NCBI RefSeq assembly: GCF_947624825.1
Contig: NZ_CANQLZ010000007.1
Coordinates: 1 to 64,000 of the forward strand
DNA length: 64,000 nt
DNA from: an uncultured Acinetobacter sp.
GTDB lineage: Bacteria; Pseudomonadota; Gammaproteobacteria; Pseudomonadales; Moraxellaceae
Reading direction: 5' to 3'
This document shows positions 51,804-61,703 of the stretch, one piece after another. The position numbers and the translations under genes are program-made. The first letter of the stretch is position 1, and each line of letters starts with the position of its first letter. The notes under the pieces were generated by a model. It worked only from the letters and a program-made list of their open reading frames with translations, had not been told where the DNA came from and made no database searches.

Positions 51804-52055
51804 ATGGCCGATATTGTTCCAAGTATTCAACTTAATACCCGTGGTTTACGTTGCCCTGAACCGGTGATGATGTTGCATCAAGCCATTCGTAAATCTAAAT
51901 CGGGCGATGTGGTTGAAGTGTTTGCTACAGATAACTCAACGTCTTGGGATATTCCTAAGTTTTGTATGCATTTAGGGCATGAGTTGTTATTACAAGAAGA
52001 ACGCTTAGATGAAAATGGCAATAAAGAATTTCATTATTTAGTGCAAAAAGGCTGA
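51804..52055 (+). CDS. tusA: TusA family sulfurtransferase
   Basis: LNTRGLRCPEPVMMLHQAIRKSKSGDVVEVFATD; start at ATG 51804. Confidence 0.9.
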   Translation: MADIVPSIQLNTRGLRCPEPVMMLHQAIRKSKSGDVVEVFATDNSTSWDIPKFCMHLGHELLLQEERLDENGNKEFHYLVQKG

Positions 52056-52115
52056 TTATTTAATCTCTAAAGTTGAGTATCATTTCTTTTATATAATTTA
52101 TATGAAATATTAGAA

Positions 52116-52907
52116 ATGATGCTCAAAAAGATTGCCTCCCATACGTGGGTCTTTGAAAATAATAATTATGCTGCAGAAGAAGCTTTAGATCGTATTTTGG
52201 ATGAATTATCTGCCCAATCTTTTCTATCCGCAGAAACAAAAATAGATAAACTTTTATTAGATTTTCCTGAATTTATTGATGGTTGGGTTCATTTAGCAAT
52301 TATTTATCAAAGTACAGGTCGGAAACGAGAAGCCTATTTAGCCAATCGTGAAGCTTACCGAATTTGCTTAAATTTATTGCCTAAAAAATTTAATTGGAAT
52401 AAAGATAAGTTGGAGTGGGGATTCCATGAGAATCGGCCATTTTTGCGTGCATGTTTTAATTTAGCACTGCATATGATTGCAGGGAAAATGAAAGATGAGG
52501 CTGTACAAATTTTAGAAAACTTAATCTGCGTTTCTCCTCATGATAATTTAGGTGCTAGATATCTTTTGTTGAAAACATATCTATTGGATCAAAATATTCC
52601 AGCAATAGAAATACTTTTTAACAAGTATCCCGATGATTACAGTAGTGAATTTTATTATGGGCAGATTTTACTGGCATTGTTGCAGCAAGATAGTGAGGCA
52701 GCACAAGATGCGTTAAAAAAAGCTCGTTTAGAATTTCCTTATATATTGAAAGAGTTAAAAAAGAAAAAACATACAAAACCGAGCACATTTGATGAGGGTT
52801 ATATTGTTGCTGGTGGTAAAGAAGAAGCATATGTTTATTGGCGTGAGTTTGGTACTTTATGGGCTATTGAAACAGCCAATTATCAATTCCTAATTGAGAA
52901 TTCTTAA
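52116..52907 (+). CDS. TPR-like repeat protein, unknown function
   Basis: 263 aa; helical repeat pattern (AETKIDKLLLDFPEFIDGWVHLAIIYQSTGRKREAYLANREAYRIC). Confidence 0.6.
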   Translation: MMLKKIASHTWVFENNNYAAEEALDRILDELSAQSFLSAETKIDKLLLDFPEFIDGWVHLAIIYQSTGRKREAYLANREAYRICLNLLPKKFNWNKDKLEWGFHENRPFLRACFNLALHMIAGKMKDEAVQILENLICVSPHDNLGARYLLLKTYLLDQNIPAIEILFNKYPDDYSSEFYYGQILLALLQQDSEAAQDALKKARLEFPYILKELKKKKHTKPSTFDEGYIVAGGKEEAYVYWREFGTLWAIETANYQFLIENS

Positions 52908-52921
52908 TATCAAGAGATAAG

Positions 52922-52947
52922 AAAAGCAGTGACGAATCACTGCTTTT
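52922..52947. terminator. Bidirectional terminator
   Basis: AAAAGCAGTGA-cgaa-TCACTGCTTTT. Confidence 0.85.
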
Positions 52948-53040
52948 GATAGTGTCAATATAAATTACATATTTGGATATGAGAAGCAATGCTTCGCAAG
53001 GTGAGGCAAGTAAAACATCGTTTTATCTGCCGCAAGGACA

Positions 53041-54753
53041 TTACATGTTAGGGTAATTAGGACCACCGCCACCCTCAGGTGTTACCCAAGTAATATTTTG
53101 TGATGGGTCTTTAATATCACAGGTCTTACAATGTACACAGTTGGCTGCGTTAATTTGGAAACGCTTTGAACCATCATCATTGTCCATGATTTCATAGACA
53201 CCTGCAGGGCAGTAACGCTGAGCAGGCTCATCCCATTTTGGTAAGTTGACATTGACAGGAATTGAAGCATCGGTGAGTTTTAAATGCGCCGGCTGATTCT
53301 CTTCATGTACGGTATTGGATACAAACACAGAAGACAAACGGTCAAAGGTCAGCTTGCCATCTGGTTTTGGATAGTTGGGCTTAAAGTTGACTGCATCGAC
53401 AGTTTTTAAAGCACTAAAGTCAGGTACTAAGTCATGTAAGGTAAATGGCACTTTAAAGACATTTTGGTCGATAAAGTTAAAGGCACCACCGCCAAAAGTA
53501 CCAAATTTATGCATCGCAGGGCCGAAGTTACGTGCGTTGTATAATTCTTCTTTGAGCCAGCTGTTGTTAAATTTGTCGGTGTAGGCTGTGACTTCTTTAA
53601 TAAATACGTCATCGCCTTCAGTGACACGGGCAATGGCTAAATCACCGCCTTTTTCTACACCAGCTGCAATGGCTTCAAAGACTGCTTCACCACACAACAT
53701 ACCTGATTTCATTGCAGTGTGTGAGCCTTTGATTTTGGCAAAGTTTAAGAAACCTGCGTCGTCACCAATCAGGCAACCACCTGGGAAGGTAAATTTTGGT
53801 AGCGCGTTAAAACCACCTTTCACTACAGCACGGGCGCCATAAGAAATGCGTTTACCGCCTTCTAATACTTGCTTGATTAAAGGATGGGTTTTCCAACGCT
53901 GCATTTCCATAAATGGATACATATGTGGGTTTTGATAAGACAAATCCACAATCATACCCAAGGTGACTTGGTTGTTTTCGGCATGATACAGCCACCAACC
54001 GCCTGAAGAACCAGTTTCAGTTAAAGGCCAACCTGCGCCATGCATTACGGTGCCGGCTTTATGCTTGGCAGGGTCAATTTCCCATAACTCTTTAATACCA
54101 ATACCGTAATGTTGAGGGTCGGCATCTTGATCAAGATTAAATTGTGAGATTAGGCGCTTACCTAAATGACCACGGCAGCCTTCAGCAAATAATGTGTATT
54201 TGGCATGTAGTTCATAACCGGGCATAAAGTTATGCGTAGGTTCACCATCTTTACCAATGCCCATGTCGCTGGTTTGAATACCTTTGACTGTGCCATCGGC
54301 ATGATACAAAATTTCAGAAGCAGCAAAACCTGGGAATACCGACACTTCAAGTTCTTCAGCTTTGGTATTTAACCAACGTACCACATTGCCTAAAGAAATC
54401 ACGTAGTTGCCATCATTGTGCATGGTTTTTGGCACCATCCAATGCGGCACTTCTTTGGCATCTGTGTCTGACATTAAGAAGTAGGTTTTATCTTCTGTCA
54501 CCGGCACGTTTAATGGTGCGCCTTGTTCTTTCCAATCTGGGAACAATTCATTCATGGCACGTGGTTCTAACACCGCACCAGATAAAATGTGTGCACCGAC
54601 TTCGGAGCCCTTTTCCACGACACAAACGGACAAATCGTTTAGGTTATTTTCAATTGCAAGTTGACGAATTTTAATCGCAGCAGATAGGCCAGCAGGACCT
54701 GCGCCAACGATAACAACGTCAAACTCCATCGATTCACGTTCGATGTGTTCCAT
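53041..54753 (-). CDS. Electron transfer flavoprotein-ubiquinone oxidoreductase
   Basis: 570 aa; VVIVGAGPAGLSAAI; C-terminal 4Fe-4S motif NCVHCKTCDIKDP. Confidence 0.96.
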   Translation of the reverse strand: MEHIERESMEFDVVIVGAGPAGLSAAIKIRQLAIENNLNDLSVCVVEKGSEVGAHILSGAVLEPRAMNELFPDWKEQGAPLNVPVTEDKTYFLMSDTDAKEVPHWMVPKTMHNDGNYVISLGNVVRWLNTKAEELEVSVFPGFAASEILYHADGTVKGIQTSDMGIGKDGEPTHNFMPGYELHAKYTLFAEGCRGHLGKRLISQFNLDQDADPQHYGIGIKELWEIDPAKHKAGTVMHGAGWPLTETGSSGGWWLYHAENNQVTLGMIVDLSYQNPHMYPFMEMQRWKTHPLIKQVLEGGKRISYGARAVVKGGFNALPKFTFPGGCLIGDDAGFLNFAKIKGSHTAMKSGMLCGEAVFEAIAAGVEKGGDLAIARVTEGDDVFIKEVTAYTDKFNNSWLKEELYNARNFGPAMHKFGTFGGGAFNFIDQNVFKVPFTLHDLVPDFSALKTVDAVNFKPNYPKPDGKLTFDRLSSVFVSNTVHEENQPAHLKLTDASIPVNVNLPKWDEPAQRYCPAGVYEIMDNDDGSKRFQINAANCVHCKTCDIKDPSQNITWVTPEGGGGPNYPNM

Positions 54754-54938
54754 GTAGGACTCCTCATATTATTTAAGGGTGGCAACCGATGATTTTGGAA
54801 ATCGGCGCTGCCATGAGTGCTCTGAATACCGCAGCATGATTTGGCATCACACCTCGATTGTGGGTTAGTATAGTTTTAAACCGAGTTCTAGCCAATCGGC
54901 AGACTCCTTTTATTTTTACGTCTGACGGGTATTTAACT

Positions 54939-55550
54939 ATGCAAAATCAAAATAATGCTGATCATCCGACGCAAAATTCAGCAAGTCTTGATAATAAAAA
55001 CTTAAACTCAATAGCACAATACTTAAAAAGTGCACAGGTGGGTCACAAAAAATCTATACCGCCTTTACAGCAGTGGAATCCACAACATTGTGGCAAGATG
55101 GATTTAAAGGTGTTGGCCAATGGCGAATGGTGGCATGAAGGGCAATTGATTCAGCGTAAAGCCTTAACCGATTTATTTGCCAGTGTACTTTGGAAACAAG
55201 ATCAAAAATTTTATTTAAAAACTCCAGTAGAGATGATTGAAATCGAAGTTGAAGATGAACCTTTATTGATTCAATCGGCAGCACACATTGAAATTGACGG
55301 TAAACTTTACATTCAACTCATCACCGATCATGACGATATTGTGATTGTAGATGAGGCACATCAAATCTTTATGCGTGAATATCAAGCCGAGTTGCGACCT
55401 TATGTGCATGTACGTTTTGGGATTAATGCTTTAATTGGGCGCGCGGCATTTTTCCATTTAATTGAGATGGGACAACTGCTAGAAACCGCTCAAGGCGCTA
55501 CAATTTTACAGCTACAAAGTGGCGATTTTTGCTTGCAATTACAAAGCTGA
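54939..55550 (+). CDS. DUF1285 domain-containing protein
   Basis: Sequence resembles DUF1285 (MDLKVLANGEWWHEGQLIQRKALTDLFASVLWKQDQKFYLKTPVEMIEIEVEDEP). ORF track start 54858; MQNQ start at 54939 preferred. Confidence 0.8.
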   Translation: MQNQNNADHPTQNSASLDNKNLNSIAQYLKSAQVGHKKSIPPLQQWNPQHCGKMDLKVLANGEWWHEGQLIQRKALTDLFASVLWKQDQKFYLKTPVEMIEIEVEDEPLLIQSAAHIEIDGKLYIQLITDHDDIVIVDEAHQIFMREYQAELRPYVHVRFGINALIGRAAFFHLIEMGQLLETAQGATILQLQSGDFCLQLQS

Positions 55551-55590
55551 GAGTTAAGCTTGTCAGATTCTTTTTCGCATTTTAATAGCT

Positions 55591-56457
55591 ATGAGCACGC
55601 GCTATCCTTTACCTGCTTTAATTGATCCTATGCCCAAAGCACAAGCCGATGCACCGATTGGCATCTTTGATTCAGGTATAGGGGGATTATCGGTGGCGCT
55701 TGAGATTGCCCATTACCTACCGCATGAGCGCATTGTATATTTTGCCGATACAGCACATGTACCCTATGGTCCACGCTCCGATCAAGAGATTCGTGAACTT
55801 ACCGCACATGCCATTGAATGGTTATATCGTCAAGGCTGTAAAGTGGCAGTGGTGGCGTGTAATACAGCATCCGCTTTTAGCTTAGATGACTTACGTGATC
55901 ACTATGGCGATAACTTTCCAATTATTGGGTTAGTGCCTGCCTTAAAACCTGCTGTTTTAAATACCAAAACTAAAAAAGTAGCAGTTTTAGCCACACCTGC
56001 AACCTTTCGCGGGAAGTTGATTCAAGATGTCATTACACGTTTTGCAGAACCTGCTCAGGTCGAGGTTGTTGCGGTGACCTGTCTAGATTTAGTGCCTTTT
56101 GTCGAGGCAGGTCAGCAGATGAGCGCAGCATGTTTAGACACATTACACAAACTTTTAGCACCACTGATTCAACAAGGGGTAGATCATCTGGTGTTGGGCT
56201 GTACGCATTATCCATTTTTAAAACCTGCCATTGAACATCTGTTTCAAACACAATTGAGCTTGGTGGATTCAGGTTTAGCTGTGGCACGGCAAACGGCAAG
56301 GATATTAATTAAAAATGGTTTGTTATGTGCTCAAATGCAAGACAGCAGCGTTAAAATTGATTGCTATGTGAGTGGTGGTAATGCGTTAAGCTTAAAACCA
56401 ATTTTAAATCATTTAATGACAACACAGATGTCATGGACGATTGCTAATTTAAATTAA
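55591..56457 (+). CDS. murI: Glutamate racemase
   Basis: 288 aa; IGIFDSGIGGLSVALEI, VACNTASAF, LGCTHYPFL. Confidence 0.97.
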   Translation: MSTRYPLPALIDPMPKAQADAPIGIFDSGIGGLSVALEIAHYLPHERIVYFADTAHVPYGPRSDQEIRELTAHAIEWLYRQGCKVAVVACNTASAFSLDDLRDHYGDNFPIIGLVPALKPAVLNTKTKKVAVLATPATFRGKLIQDVITRFAEPAQVEVVAVTCLDLVPFVEAGQQMSAACLDTLHKLLAPLIQQGVDHLVLGCTHYPFLKPAIEHLFQTQLSLVDSGLAVARQTARILIKNGLLCAQMQDSSVKIDCYVSGGNALSLKPILNHLMTTQMSWTIANLN

Positions 56458-56497
56458 GTACTTTTGGATAAAGACATAAATGACTTGGGGAATAGGC

Positions 56498-57526
56498 ATG
56501 CAAGACAAACGTTATCAGGTGTTTATTGCAACATCAGGGCTTGACATGCTACCTGAGCGCATGACATTAAGCCAAACATTGATTGGTATGGGATTTTTCT
56601 CGTGGGGTTTAGCACAACGTACGCCAGTTACGACTGCTTTTGCGCGTCGTCAAATTGATGAAAGTGATTACCTGATTTTAGTGTTGGGTAGTCAATATGG
56701 TGAATTGTCAGTTTCGGGAGTGAGCTACTTACATCTTGAATATTTGTATGCCAAAAGTAAGCAAAAACCAATTATTGCCATCTTACATGAAGCCCCCGAA
56801 ACGCGTGGCGCAGCTTTGATAGATGAAAAACTTGAATCACAGCAAAAATTTTATGAATTTCGTCAGCAAGTGTGCAATGAAAATGAGCATGTTTTTTACT
56901 ACCGCAGCTTGCGTGATTTAGAGTTGGTGCTACGCCGTCAAATGCCACAAATGCTTGAGCGTTATCCTGCACAAGGTTGGGTGCGACCAGAGGAAACCCA
57001 AAAGCTATTAGATGAAATTGAAAAACTGAAACATCAACTGACGCAACTTGAAGTGGATCAAGGCAAGCGCGAAGCTGATCCTGTACTGAATATTCAACGA
57101 GTTGCTATGCATGATGATTTTGAATTTGAATATCGTATTCATGCTTATCAAGATGGTAATTTTAAAGAGCTTAAACTCATTAAAAAAATCAGTTGGGCGC
57201 AGTTACTATTGACCTTAAGTGACACCTTTAGCCGTGCTATGCCTGAGGAGTATTTTAATAAGCGTTTAAATGATTATTTAAACGATACCGCAATTGATCA
57301 AGCACGTTTACAAATGCCACGGGTACATGCAGTGGCACGCGCGCAAATTAATATTCGCGCTTTGCATAGTATTAAAGCGCAAATGCGCCGAAATGAATGG
57401 ATTTGCCCACAAATTCGTGATGAGCGGCAACGCTTATTGTGGAAAATGACCCCAAAAGCACAAAAGTTGGTAGAGAGTCGTTTGCTCGATAGTCATCGTG
57501 TTTCTCAATTAAAATCCTCGAATTAA
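56498..57526 (+). CDS. DUF4062 domain-containing protein
   Basis: N-terminal YQVFIATSGLDMLPERMTLSQTLIGMGFFSWGL...RQIDESDYLILVLGSQYGELSVSGVSYLHLEYLYAKSKQKPIIAIL matches the DUF4062 pattern; ORF track start 56480. Confidence 0.8.
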   Translation: MQDKRYQVFIATSGLDMLPERMTLSQTLIGMGFFSWGLAQRTPVTTAFARRQIDESDYLILVLGSQYGELSVSGVSYLHLEYLYAKSKQKPIIAILHEAPETRGAALIDEKLESQQKFYEFRQQVCNENEHVFYYRSLRDLELVLRRQMPQMLERYPAQGWVRPEETQKLLDEIEKLKHQLTQLEVDQGKREADPVLNIQRVAMHDDFEFEYRIHAYQDGNFKELKLIKKISWAQLLLTLSDTFSRAMPEEYFNKRLNDYLNDTAIDQARLQMPRVHAVARAQINIRALHSIKAQMRRNEWICPQIRDERQRLLWKMTPKAQKLVESRLLDSHRVSQLKSSN

Positions 57527-57589
57527 TCCATGCAGTCAAGCTTAAAAAAGCTGTTAAAGTAAGCGCATATTGATGAAGGTGCCAGTTGT

Positions 57590-58609
57590 ATGACGTCGGT
57601 AAAAAAACCAAAAGTGAGCATTATTGTTGCCAATTTAGGTACGCCAGACGAAGCCAGTGTTGCTGGGGTGCGTCGTTTTTTAGCTCAATTTTTATCAGAT
57701 CAGCGTGTGATTGAAATTCCAAAACCGCTTTGGCAAATCATTTTAAGACTGTTTATTTTACCTTTTCGACCTAAGCGTGTGGCAGAAGCTTATGCCAGTG
57801 TTTGGCGTGAAGATTCACCCATGCGTGAGATTTTGTTTGAGCAAGTCAAGCACATCCAAGCTCAGCTGCCAAGCCAATTCCCTGAGTTTGAACTTAATAT
57901 TGTGCCTGCCATGAGCTATGGTCATCCGGGCATTCAACAGGTATTACACAATTTAACCCAAGATCCGCACGACCATATTATTTTATTGCCATTATTTCCG
58001 CAGTATTCAGCTACTTCTACCGCACCATTGTATGATGCATTGGCCAAGTGGACGCTCAAACAACGTAATTTACCCGGTATCAGTATTATTCGGGATTACT
58101 ATCAGCACCCGCTTTATATTCAGGCACTTGCACAAAGTGTAAGAGATTTTAGAGCCGAGCATGGTAGTGCCGATAAACTTTTAATGTCTTTTCATGGCAT
58201 TCCACAGCCCTATGCCGATAAAGGTGACCCCTATGCTGATCGTTGTCGCATCACCGCAAAACTTGTCGCACAGCAATTAGGTTTAACAGAAGATCAATGG
58301 GCGGTGAGTTTCCAATCGCGTTTTGGTAAGCAAGAATGGGTGAAACCTTATACCGATGCTTTGTTAGAAGAATGGGCCAAACAAGGGGTGCAATCGGTAC
58401 AGATTATGAGTCCTGCTTTTTCTGCCGACTGCTTAGAAACGCTAGAAGAACTTGCCATTGAAAATGCAGAGAATTTTAAAGCCGCAGGTGGGCAAAGCTA
58501 TGCTTATATTCCTGCCTTAAACGCCCGCGATGATCATTTACAATTGCTCAGCCATTTACTTCAAGCTAACCTTGAAGCCCTACGCCAAACTTTGGCCATT
58601 TCGCCTTAA
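57590..58609 (+). CDS. hemH: Ferrochelatase
   Basis: 339 aa; [52 protein letters not shown]. Confidence 0.97.
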   Translation: MTSVKKPKVSIIVANLGTPDEASVAGVRRFLAQFLSDQRVIEIPKPLWQIILRLFILPFRPKRVAEAYASVWREDSPMREILFEQVKHIQAQLPSQFPEFELNIVPAMSYGHPGIQQVLHNLTQDPHDHIILLPLFPQYSATSTAPLYDALAKWTLKQRNLPGISIIRDYYQHPLYIQALAQSVRDFRAEHGSADKLLMSFHGIPQPYADKGDPYADRCRITAKLVAQQLGLTEDQWAVSFQSRFGKQEWVKPYTDALLEEWAKQGVQSVQIMSPAFSADCLETLEELAIENAENFKAAGGQSYAYIPALNARDDHLQLLSHLLQANLEALRQTLAISP

Positions 58610-58619
58610 GGATTGTCCC

Positions 58620-59264
58620 ATGTTGCAAGTTCAAATTGTGCCGGTTACGGCATTTGCCCAAAATTGTTCAATTGTTTGGGATAAAGACAGCAAAGAAGCC
58701 ATTTTAATTGATGCCGGTGGTGAGCCTGAAAAATTGCAAGGCGTGATTGATGAATTGGGTTTAACCGTAAAAGCTTTATGGTTAACCCATGGGCATTTAG
58801 ATCATGCTGGTGCAGTAGGTAAACTCAAACAAATTTGGAATGTGCCTGTGATTGGGCCACATAAAGAAGATGCATTTTGGTTGGACCAAATTCAAGAAGT
58901 TTCAGCGCGTTATGGCTTTCCGATTCCAGAAAAAGTGAGCGTTGATCAATGGCTTGAAGGTGGTGAAGTGTTAACCCTTGGTAGTGAAAAATTTGAAGTG
59001 CGCTTTGCCCCAGGTCATACCCCAGGTCATGTAATGTTTTATAACAAAAACTACGGCGTATTGTGGACGGGTGATGTGTTGTTTAAAGGCTCGATTGGAC
59101 GCACAGATTTCCCACGCGGCAACCATCAGCAATTGCTTGATTCTATTGAACGTGAATGCTTTAGCCTACCAGACGACACGCAATTTATTTCAGGTCATGG
59201 TCCAATATCAACCATTGGACATGAAAAAATGCATAATCCATTTGTGGCAGGCAAAGCCGGCTAA
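58620..59264 (+). CDS. MBL fold metallo-hydrolase (glyoxalase II-like)
   Basis: THGHLDHAGAVGKLK, FAPGHTPGHVMFY; ATG at 58620 chosen over ORF track start 58530, which overlaps hemH. Confidence 0.9.
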   Translation: MLQVQIVPVTAFAQNCSIVWDKDSKEAILIDAGGEPEKLQGVIDELGLTVKALWLTHGHLDHAGAVGKLKQIWNVPVIGPHKEDAFWLDQIQEVSARYGFPIPEKVSVDQWLEGGEVLTLGSEKFEVRFAPGHTPGHVMFYNKNYGVLWTGDVLFKGSIGRTDFPRGNHQQLLDSIERECFSLPDDTQFISGHGPISTIGHEKMHNPFVAGKAG

Positions 59265-59268
59265 CTTA

Positions 59269-59297
59269 AAAAAGGGTCAAATTATTTGACCCTTTTT
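59269..59297. terminator. Intrinsic terminator
   Basis: AAAAAAGGGTCAAA-tta-TTTGACCCTTTTT. Confidence 0.85.
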
Positions 59298-59475
59298 AAC
59301 GAAATGGATGTCGATGCACGCGTCTAATTTCTGGAAAAACCAATGCTGCGGCACACTCAAGCAAGGTACCAATCACTAAGTAAATATGATCGTTTGCGTA
59401 GAACCCCATTGCTAAAAAAAATATACCCAACCCAACTAAAGTGGCAAAAATCAGTTTTAAAGTTAATGCTGTCAT
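59296..59475 (-). CDS. Small hydrophobic protein (59 aa), absent from the supplied ORF track
   Basis: Hand translation of the minus strand: MTALTLKLIFATLVGLGIFFLAMGFYANDHIYLVIGTLLECAAALVFPEIRRVHRHPFR*; AGAGGG upstream of ATG; two TM-like segments. Confidence 0.6.
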   Translation of the reverse strand: MTALTLKLIFATLVGLGIFFLAMGFYANDHIYLVIGTLLECAAALVFPEIRRVHRHPFR

Positions 59476-59589
59476 TTTTATATCCCTCTTATATAAATAT
59501 GCAACTCAATGATAGAGGGATATTTTGTGTGAAATAGTGATCATTTTCTAGCACAAAATACAACAAAATTTAACATTATAATCATGATT

Positions 59590-59775
59590 TTAGGGTTGAT
59601 TTTCATCTGGATCACCCAATGCCTGTGGGGCATCTTGGGTTGGAATTTTATAAGCATCACTTGCCCAAGCACCTAAATCAATTAGCTTGCAGCGTTCAGA
59701 ACAAAATGGACGAAAGTCATTGCCTTGCCATGTGGTGGTGTTGCCGCAGCGCGGACATTGGAGTTGAGTTGGCAT
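59590..59775 (-). CDS. yacG: DNA gyrase inhibitor YacG
   Basis: 61 aa; CPRCGNTTTWQGNDFRPFCSERCKLIDLGAWASDAYKIP. Confidence 0.94.
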   Translation of the reverse strand: MPTQLQCPRCGNTTTWQGNDFRPFCSERCKLIDLGAWASDAYKIPTQDAPQALGDPDENQP

Positions 59776-59861
59776 AATGTATCTTTAACCTCAGCAATAG
59801 ATTAGGCAAATTCAAGCACAGTTGTTAGACTTGTGCTGATTTTTCTAAGTTTGATCTGATT

Positions 59862-60497
59862 ATGCCAATTCGTCAATTTCAAGCCCAACGTATGCGTGCA
59901 CCACGTGACTTTCAAGCCATAAACAACAGCCCAATTTGTGTAGAAATTGGCGCAGGGAAGGGTAAGCATGCCTTGCTATTTAGCCAAGCCAATCCAGATC
60001 GGACTTTAATTGCGATTGAACGTACTCGCGAGAAATTTTTGGCGATGCAAAAGCAGCATCTAGTTGAGGGGCAACATAATTTAACACCTGTCCATGCCGA
60101 TGCCTTACCTTGGGTGGTACATGCTTTATTCCCTCGGCAGGTTGAAGATTTTTTTATTTTGTACCCAAATCCAGAACCGCATAACCCCGCGCAGCGTTGG
60201 TTGAATATGCCATTTTTTGAATATTTATTATCGCGTTTAAAAACTGGTGGTCAAATCACCTTAGCCAGTAATATTCCAGAATATATCCAAGAAGCACAGC
60301 AGCAATTGATTGATGTGTGGAAACTGCCATTTGTAAAAGAAAAAATTGCCTCAACTTCAGCGCGTACCCATTTTGAAGTGAAATACTTACAGCGTGATGA
60401 ATTGTGTCAGCAATTGATCATCACCAAGCCTGTGGGCTATACAACACGTTTTGACGACTTTGCCCCATTACAAGGGCAGCATGTGGCAGCAGAATAA
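59862..60497 (+). CDS. TrmB-like SAM-dependent methyltransferase
   Basis: 211 aa; VEIGAGKGKHALLFSQANPDRTLIAIERTREK and ILYPNPEPHNPAQRW resemble, but differ from, canonical TrmB. Confidence 0.75.
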   Translation: MPIRQFQAQRMRAPRDFQAINNSPICVEIGAGKGKHALLFSQANPDRTLIAIERTREKFLAMQKQHLVEGQHNLTPVHADALPWVVHALFPRQVEDFFILYPNPEPHNPAQRWLNMPFFEYLLSRLKTGGQITLASNIPEYIQEAQQQLIDVWKLPFVKEKIASTSARTHFEVKYLQRDELCQQLIITKPVGYTTRFDDFAPLQGQHVAAE

Positions 60498-60500
60498 AGC

Positions 60501-61703
60501 ATGAAACGGATTGCAATTGTGGGTGCAGGGCCTGCAGGCTTAATGGCAGCAGAAGTGTTAAGCCAACTTGATTATCAGGTGCAGGTCTTTGAACAAAAGC
60601 CTTCAGCGGCACGTAAATTTTTAATGGCAGGTAAAACTGGTTTAAATATTTCACATGCTGAAGATGTAGCGCAGTTTATTCAGCGTTATGATCAAAGCGA
60701 TTGGCTGGCGCCGTGGGTCATGCAGTGGGATGCCAAATGGATCCAAGATTGGATGCAAGATTTAGGCATTGCTTCGTATGTGGGTTCATCAGGCCGTATT
60801 TTTCCCATGGAGATGAAAGCTGCGCCTTTATTGCGTGCGTGGTTAAAACGTCTTAACGCGGCTGGGGTGGAGTTCTTTTATCGTCATCAAGTGAAGAACT
60901 TAAATGATCATTGCTTAAGCGTGTATGACCTGAAAAATGATTGCTTACGTGAAGAATCGTTTGATGCCATTATTTTAGCCTGTGGCGCTGTATCATGGTC
61001 TGCGCTTGGCAGTGATGGTGCATGGCAAGCATGGTTGGAACCCAATAGTATTGCACCTTTTCAAGCCAGTAATGCAGGGGTGGAATATGCATGGTCTAAG
61101 TTTATGCAACCTGTGTTTGGGCAGCCCTTAAAACGCGTACATGCATGGGTTGAACAGGGCGACAAAGCCATGGGTGATATTGTGATTAGCCACTATGGTT
61201 TAGAAAGTGGCTTAATTTACAAGCAAGGGCGTGCTTTACGTGACATGCAGCAGCAACAAGGCAAGATGTGTTTAAGTTTAGATTTAATGCCTGAATTAAG
61301 CTTAGACGAGTTAAGCCAAAAACTTAAGCCAAGTAAAAAGCAGTCTTTGAGCAATATTTGGCGTAAAGCAGGTTTAGATGCAGCCAAAGCCAATTTGGTG
61401 CGTGAATTGGTTGCAAAAGAAATTTGGCAAGATCATGTGCAGTTGGCTGGGGCCATTAAACATTTAACGCTAAGATTAGATGGTTTTCGTCCTATTGAAG
61501 AAGCCATTAGTTGTGCAGGTGGTATACGCCGTGAGGTTTTCACTGAACACTTGGCACTTAGCGCACAGCCACATATCTTTGCATGCGGTGAAATGCTAGA
61601 TTGGGATGCACCAACAGGCGGTTATCTGCTGACTGCATGTTTTGCCACAGGGCGCGCAGCAGGGCATGGCGTACATACATACTTAAGCCATCTAAAGCCT
61701 TAA
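60501..61703 (+). CDS. NAD(P)/FAD-dependent oxidoreductase, HI0933/TIGR03862-like flavoprotein
   Basis: 400 aa; IAIVGAGPAGLMAAEVL; KFLMAGKTGLNISH; GEMLDWDAPTGGYLLTACFATGRAAG. Confidence 0.88.
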   Translation: MKRIAIVGAGPAGLMAAEVLSQLDYQVQVFEQKPSAARKFLMAGKTGLNISHAEDVAQFIQRYDQSDWLAPWVMQWDAKWIQDWMQDLGIASYVGSSGRIFPMEMKAAPLLRAWLKRLNAAGVEFFYRHQVKNLNDHCLSVYDLKNDCLREESFDAIILACGAVSWSALGSDGAWQAWLEPNSIAPFQASNAGVEYAWSKFMQPVFGQPLKRVHAWVEQGDKAMGDIVISHYGLESGLIYKQGRALRDMQQQQGKMCLSLDLMPELSLDELSQKLKPSKKQSLSNIWRKAGLDAAKANLVRELVAKEIWQDHVQLAGAIKHLTLRLDGFRPIEEAISCAGGIRREVFTEHLALSAQPHIFACGEMLDWDAPTGGYLLTACFATGRAAGHGVHTYLSHLKP

